Source: Chloroflexota bacterium (GTDB taxonomy: Bacteria; Chloroflexota; Chloroflexia; JAMDCE01). From it: a DNA stretch of 5,896 bases. A program made the position numbers and the translations under genes. The first letter of the stretch is position 1; each line of letters starts with the position of its first letter. The notes beneath the pieces are model-generated. The model was not told the origin of the DNA, did no database searches, and was given only the letters and a program-made list of their open reading frames with translations. Shown here piece by piece: positions 3,260 through 5,896 of this stretch. The stretch is from the NCBI GenBank assembly GCA_023489135.1, contig JAMDCE010000496.1:1-5896 (forward strand), read 5' to 3'.

Positions 3260-5588
3260 AATAGAAGGTGCTGCCGTTTCCCCCTTCGCTGTCCACCCAC
3301 ATTTCTCCCCCCAGGTTCCTGACTATTTCGCGACTGATGTGGAGTCCAAGTCCCAAACCCCCGAAGGACGCGTTTCCCGCGTGCGCCCGGTAGAAGCGGT
3401 CGAAGAGGAGGGTCTGCTTCTCTCTGGGAATGCCGACGCCGGAGTCCTTCACAGACACCGTGGCCAGGCCGTCCTGAGCCTTCACTCTAATCACCACGTC
3501 TCCACCATCAGGCGAATACTTAATGGCGTTGTGGATCAGATTAAAAAAAACTTGCTCGATGCGCGCGTAGTCTCCAATTACTCTAACTACCCCATCCACG
3601 GCGAGGTCAAGACGGTGCCGGTCGGTGGTGATCTGGAGATGTTCGATCACCTCCTGGGCCGGCCCTCCCAGGTCGAGTCTATCCCTGCGAAGTTCCAGGT
3701 GGCCGCTTTGGATTCTGGAGACCTCCAGGAGATCGTTCACCAGATCGGCCATGCGATCGGTTTGGCTTACAATGACCTTGAGAGCCCTGATCTCGGCCTC
3801 ACGGTCATCTACATCTTGGATCCGGCGCAAGGTGGCCTGGGCGTAGCCCTTAAGAGAGGTCAGCGGTGTCTTCAGCTCGTGCGCGGCCACCGAGAGAAAT
3901 TCGTCCTTCAGCCGGTCGAACTCTTTGCGCGCCGTGACGTCGCGAATGTTGTGGACCACCCCTACCAGCCGGCCCGTCCCGTCGCGAACGGAGCCGTAAG
4001 TTACCTCTACCCAGATATCTCGACCGTCTCGAGTGGTGATCTGGGCCTCCAGAGGCTCCCAGTGTTCCTGCTGCGGATTAAGGAATGGACAGGTCGTGTC
4101 GCACAGCGAACTGCCGTCCGGATTCCTGGCGTTTATTAGATACCGGCAGTGCTTGCCCAGAACATCCTCGGCCTTATACCCAGCTAGGGCGTGCAGGGCC
4201 GGGTTAACCTCGCTCACCCGCTGGGATCCGTCCACCACGAAAATGCCGTCGCCAGAAGCCGTGATGATAGTCCGGGAGTGTAATTCCTGGTCCCGAGCTT
4301 TCTGGTAGAGCCTGGCGTTCTCCACAGCCGTGGCCATGACATCCCCAATGCTGCAGAAGAGAGCGATCTCTCGTTGGCTGAATTCGTGTGGCTTTTGCGA
4401 AGCCAGATTCATCACACCAACTACTTCGTTTCCTAACCTGACGGGTATGCTCGCTACGGCAACAATCCCGAACCCGCTCACGCCCGGGATAACCCTGGCG
4501 GCGTCCTTGACGAAGTCGAAGACGGCCGGCTGACCCAACTGGAAGGCTCGCCCGGTAAATCCCTCCCCAGGAGGTATGGTCCTTATGATGTCTACAAAGC
4601 CGTCGGGAAGCCCACGGTGAACGCGAATTCGCAGCAGGCCGGAATCCTCATCTAGGAGATAGATTCCGCCGCCCTCCAAGCCACCCACTTCCAGGGCCTT
4701 TTCCAGGCCGGCGCCCAATACCTCGCCCAAATCCAGAGACCGGTTCACCGCGCCAGCTACGGCATTCAGGGCCTCCAGCCTGGCGTTGACCCGCTCGATT
4801 TCGACCTGGGTCTCCAGCAGCGCCTGTCTTTGGGCGCCCAATTCCTCGTTTTGAGCTTGCAGTTCCTCGTTCTGTGCCTGGATTCTCTCATTCTGCACTT
4901 GCAGTTCCCCCAATAGCCGCACGCACTCCGCCTCCGTCCGCTTGCGCCCTCGGCTTTGGATGATCTCCCAGCGGCCCTTCCGCTTCACGATGGCAAACTC
5001 ATGGTTTCTGAACACGTCCGCCACTTCGGAAACTCCGCACAGGTCCACCGGGTAACTGCAAAGGGCCATCATCCGGTACCGGCCAGTCGCGCCGTCTACG
5101 GCTTCCTCATAATCATTGAGGCGGTCCCAGCCCTTTGTCTCCAGCCAGGCCGTGTTTCCCGTGATCCTGATGCCGTCATAACCCCTGGTCAAAGCGGCAT
5201 CGAGTTTGTCGACCCGGGCACTGAGAACCCCCTCTAATTCGAAAGCCCCACCTTTAAGATGCCATTCGCTATGGGGCAGAATCACGAGCTGTTCGGCGGC
5301 CAGGTAACGGTCTAGATCTGGCACAGCCTTTCTCATGGCTTGCGTCGCCTCGGCGACGCCCACAGGATCGGCCGTAACCCAAACGCAGAGCTCGTTTCCC
5401 TCCAAACCGGCCTTGAAGAAGGGGACGAGGAGGTCAAGTAAGTCTTCCCCGTTCTCGTAGAACTGGCAGAAGTGAGCGCCCCATGGCAGGCGGCCTACAA
5501 TGCCAAGCCCGGAGTCCCTAAGGTCAGCCCCTTTGCTTCTCTCCTCTGGCTCATTCACCATATCCTGGCCGATCACCACGCCTTTCAC
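3240..5588 (-). CDS. MEDS-coiled coil-GAF-PAS sensor histidine kinase
   Basis: This encodes 782 residues and appears intact. Domains in order are: MEDS/DcmR-type sensory domain (about 30-205, opening GAHFCQFYE); coiled coil (about 214-275) with three QNExxxA heptads; GAF (about 275-425); PAS (about 436-550) with a Cys481, Cys496, Cys500 cluster; HisKA with phospho-acceptor His570 in AAHELKTPLTSLKG; and HATPase_c with the N box (Asn683/Asn687 in NLIHNAIKYSP), G1 (DSGVGIP, 715-721) and G2 (GLGLGLH, 744-750). There is no membrane segment, so it is a soluble cytoplasmic sensor that would autophosphorylate on His570 and pass phosphate to a response regulator. None is visible here. GTG 5588 is the longest start, with a GAGAGAG stretch just upstream; GTG codons 4-5 or ATG codon 10 are alternatives that spare the domain. 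It lies downstream of a paralogous kinase on the same strand. The signal is unknown: the MEDS and GAF domains may bind small molecules, and the PAS cysteines may respond to redox or metal. Confidence 0.95.
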   Translation of the reverse strand: MKGVVIGQDMVNEPEERSKGADLRDSGLGIVGRLPWGAHFCQFYENGEDLLDLLVPFFKAGLEGNELCVWVTADPVGVAEATQAMRKAVPDLDRYLAAEQLVILPHSEWHLKGGAFELEGVLSARVDKLDAALTRGYDGIRITGNTAWLETKGWDRLNDYEEAVDGATGRYRMMALCSYPVDLCGVSEVADVFRNHEFAIVKRKGRWEIIQSRGRKRTEAECVRLLGELQVQNERIQAQNEELQAQNEELGAQRQALLETQVEIERVNARLEALNAVAGAVNRSLDLGEVLGAGLEKALEVGGLEGGGIYLLDEDSGLLRIRVHRGLPDGFVDIIRTIPPGEGFTGRAFQLGQPAVFDFVKDAARVIPGVSGFGIVAVASIPVRLGNEVVGVMNLASQKPHEFSQREIALFCSIGDVMATAVENARLYQKARDQELHSRTIITASGDGIFVVDGSQRVSEVNPALHALAGYKAEDVLGKHCRYLINARNPDGSSLCDTTCPFLNPQQEHWEPLEAQITTRDGRDIWVEVTYGSVRDGTGRLVGVVHNIRDVTARKEFDRLKDEFLSVAAHELKTPLTSLKGYAQATLRRIQDVDDREAEIRALKVIVSQTDRMADLVNDLLEVSRIQSGHLELRRDRLDLGGPAQEVIEHLQITTDRHRLDLAVDGVVRVIGDYARIEQVFFNLIHNAIKYSPDGGDVVIRVKAQDGLATVSVKDSGVGIPREKQTLLFDRFYRAHAGNASFGGLGLGLHISREIVRNLGGEMWVDSEGGNGSTFYFTLPLA
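4833..4895 (-). repeat. Three tandem 21-nt imperfect repeats encoding coiled-coil heptads
   Basis: Residues 232-252 of the kinase read as three heptads of the form QNE-(R/E)-(I/L)-(Q/G)-A, each encoded by 21 nt with related codons (cagaatgag, cagaacgag, caaaacgag). They form the helical linker between the MEDS and GAF domains. Heptad number sets the phase of signal transmission and can change by slippage. Confidence 0.7.
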
Positions 5589-5644
5589 TCTCTCTCGTCA
5601 AAAACGGCCTCGAGTGCACGCCGTCTGCAGATGACTTCAGGAAA

Positions 5645-5673
5645 ATTTTACTCCGCGAGGGAAGTTGCCGCAA
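5645..5673 (-). promoter_or_regulatory. Candidate promoter of the MEDS histidine kinase
   Basis: On the minus strand TTGCGG (5673-5668) and TAAAAT (5650-5645) are separated by exactly 17 nt. The -10 matches consensus at 5 of 6 positions, the -35 at 3 of 6. Transcription would start about 50 bp before GTG 5588. A TTGACG at 5700-5695 has no good -10 partner. If used, this promoter would let the kinase be expressed independently of the upstream paralogue. Confidence 0.4.
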
Positions 5674-5716
5674 GAGTTCGGAAGGTTAAGGTTGCGTCAA
5701 CAAAGAGAGATTCTTC

Positions 5717-5732
5717 GCCCCCTTTTGGGGGC
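5717..5732. terminator. GC hairpin between the two kinase genes, weak terminator candidate
   Basis: GCCCCC (5717-5722) and GGGGGC (5727-5732) form a perfect 6-bp stem with a TTTT loop. It lies about 50 bp past the stop of the upstream kinase. On the minus strand it is followed by GAAGAATCTC rather than a T run, so intrinsic termination would be weak. It may stabilise the 3' end of the upstream transcript or cause a pause. Confidence 0.4.
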
Positions 5733-5784
5733 TTCTACTCTACCGATTGCCACCCCTCTCGTCCGATCCGCGATTCCCGATTCG

Positions 5785-5896
5785 TTACGCTACCGGCAAA
5801 GTGAAGTAGAAAGTGCTCCCTTTGCCTACTTCGCTCTCCACCCAGATACGCCCTCCGTGCGCCTCCACCAACATTCTTGTGATATATAACCCCAGC
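5785..5896 (-). CDS. Sensor histidine kinase, C-terminal end (5' part beyond window edge)
   Basis: The last 36 residues are visible, ending in a TAA at 5787-5785. They begin [20 protein letters not shown] and end in [13 protein letters not shown]. This is the end of a HATPase_c domain: the LGL of the G2 box, the helix, the HGG turn, then the W-V-S-E and GSTFxFTLP strands. Aligned by eye to the last 36 residues of the neighbouring MEDS kinase, 23 positions are identical, so the two are paralogues. The histidine, ATP-binding N box and sensor domains lie outside the window. It would transfer phosphate to an unseen response regulator. It is upstream of and co-oriented with the MEDS kinase, with a 196-bp gap. 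Confidence 0.9.
   Translation of the reverse strand, partial: LGLYITRMLVEAHGGRIWVESEVGKGSTFYFTLPVA

Noticed and set aside
3231..4139. 302-codon plus-strand open frame opposite the kinase
   Set aside because: It is antisense to the HisKA and HATPase_c domains and is explained by codon bias of the real gene.
299..5787. Alternative genetic code with TAG and/or TAA read as sense
   Set aside because: TAG ends the HD-GYP protein just after its domain, and TAA ends the right-hand kinase at the exact family C-terminus, so both act as stops here.
1..5896. tRNA, rRNA, CRISPR array, insertion sequence or attachment site
   Set aside because: I saw no cloverleaf, no regularly spaced repeats, no transposase or integrase motifs and no terminal inverted repeats with target duplications.

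Overview
The window looks like one chromosomal stretch from a moderately GC-rich bacterium rich in signal transduction genes. Shine-Dalgarno sites are strong (an AAAGGAGGGG precedes the redoxin gene). The protein types are an HD-GYP phosphodiesterase, a MEDS-GAF-PAS histidine kinase, an RsbRD-like domain and a glutaredoxin/thioredoxin-reductase pair. This mix would fit an anaerobic Bacillota, Chloroflexota or similar lineage, but the sequence alone does not fix the taxon. I see no mobile element, CRISPR array, tRNA or rRNA.

Layout, left to right. (1) The 3' end of an HD-GYP domain gene (+), cut by the window edge. (2) About 310 bp without a convincing gene, containing several inverted repeats and a consensus -35 box. 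(3) A complete SGNH/GDSL-type hydrolase gene (+). (4) Converging on it from the minus strand, a glutaredoxin-thioredoxin reductase unit. Its two domains lie in a single reading frame but are separated by one in-frame TAG, and the reductase half has no ATG, GTG or TTG before its FAD-binding motif. An intrinsic terminator hairpin sits inside the last codons of the reductase. (5) Diverging from it (+), a remnant that resembles the RsbRD N-terminal domain. It lacks its first helix and is interrupted by an in-frame TAA where a conserved-looking Glu would be expected. (6) A 782-residue MEDS-coiled coil-GAF-PAS-HisKA-HATPase histidine kinase (-), whose 3' end overlaps the remnant by 20 bp. (7) The 3' end of a second, paralogous histidine kinase (-), running off the right edge.

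How the parts relate. Both histidine kinases, the HD-GYP protein and the RsbRD-like remnant are sensory or regulatory, so this is a signalling neighbourhood. The redoxin unit would pass reducing equivalents from a pyridine nucleotide through FAD and the CATC disulfide to the CPDC glutaredoxin domain. The most notable feature is that the two divergent units in the middle, at about 1.36-3.26 kb, both carry in-frame stop codons inside otherwise well-kept domains. Recent pseudogenisation, a sequencing or assembly artefact, or (for the redoxin unit) true fission with unusual initiation are the explanations to separate. Wholesale stop-codon reassignment is unlikely, because TAG, TAA and TGA all appear at natural protein ends within the window.
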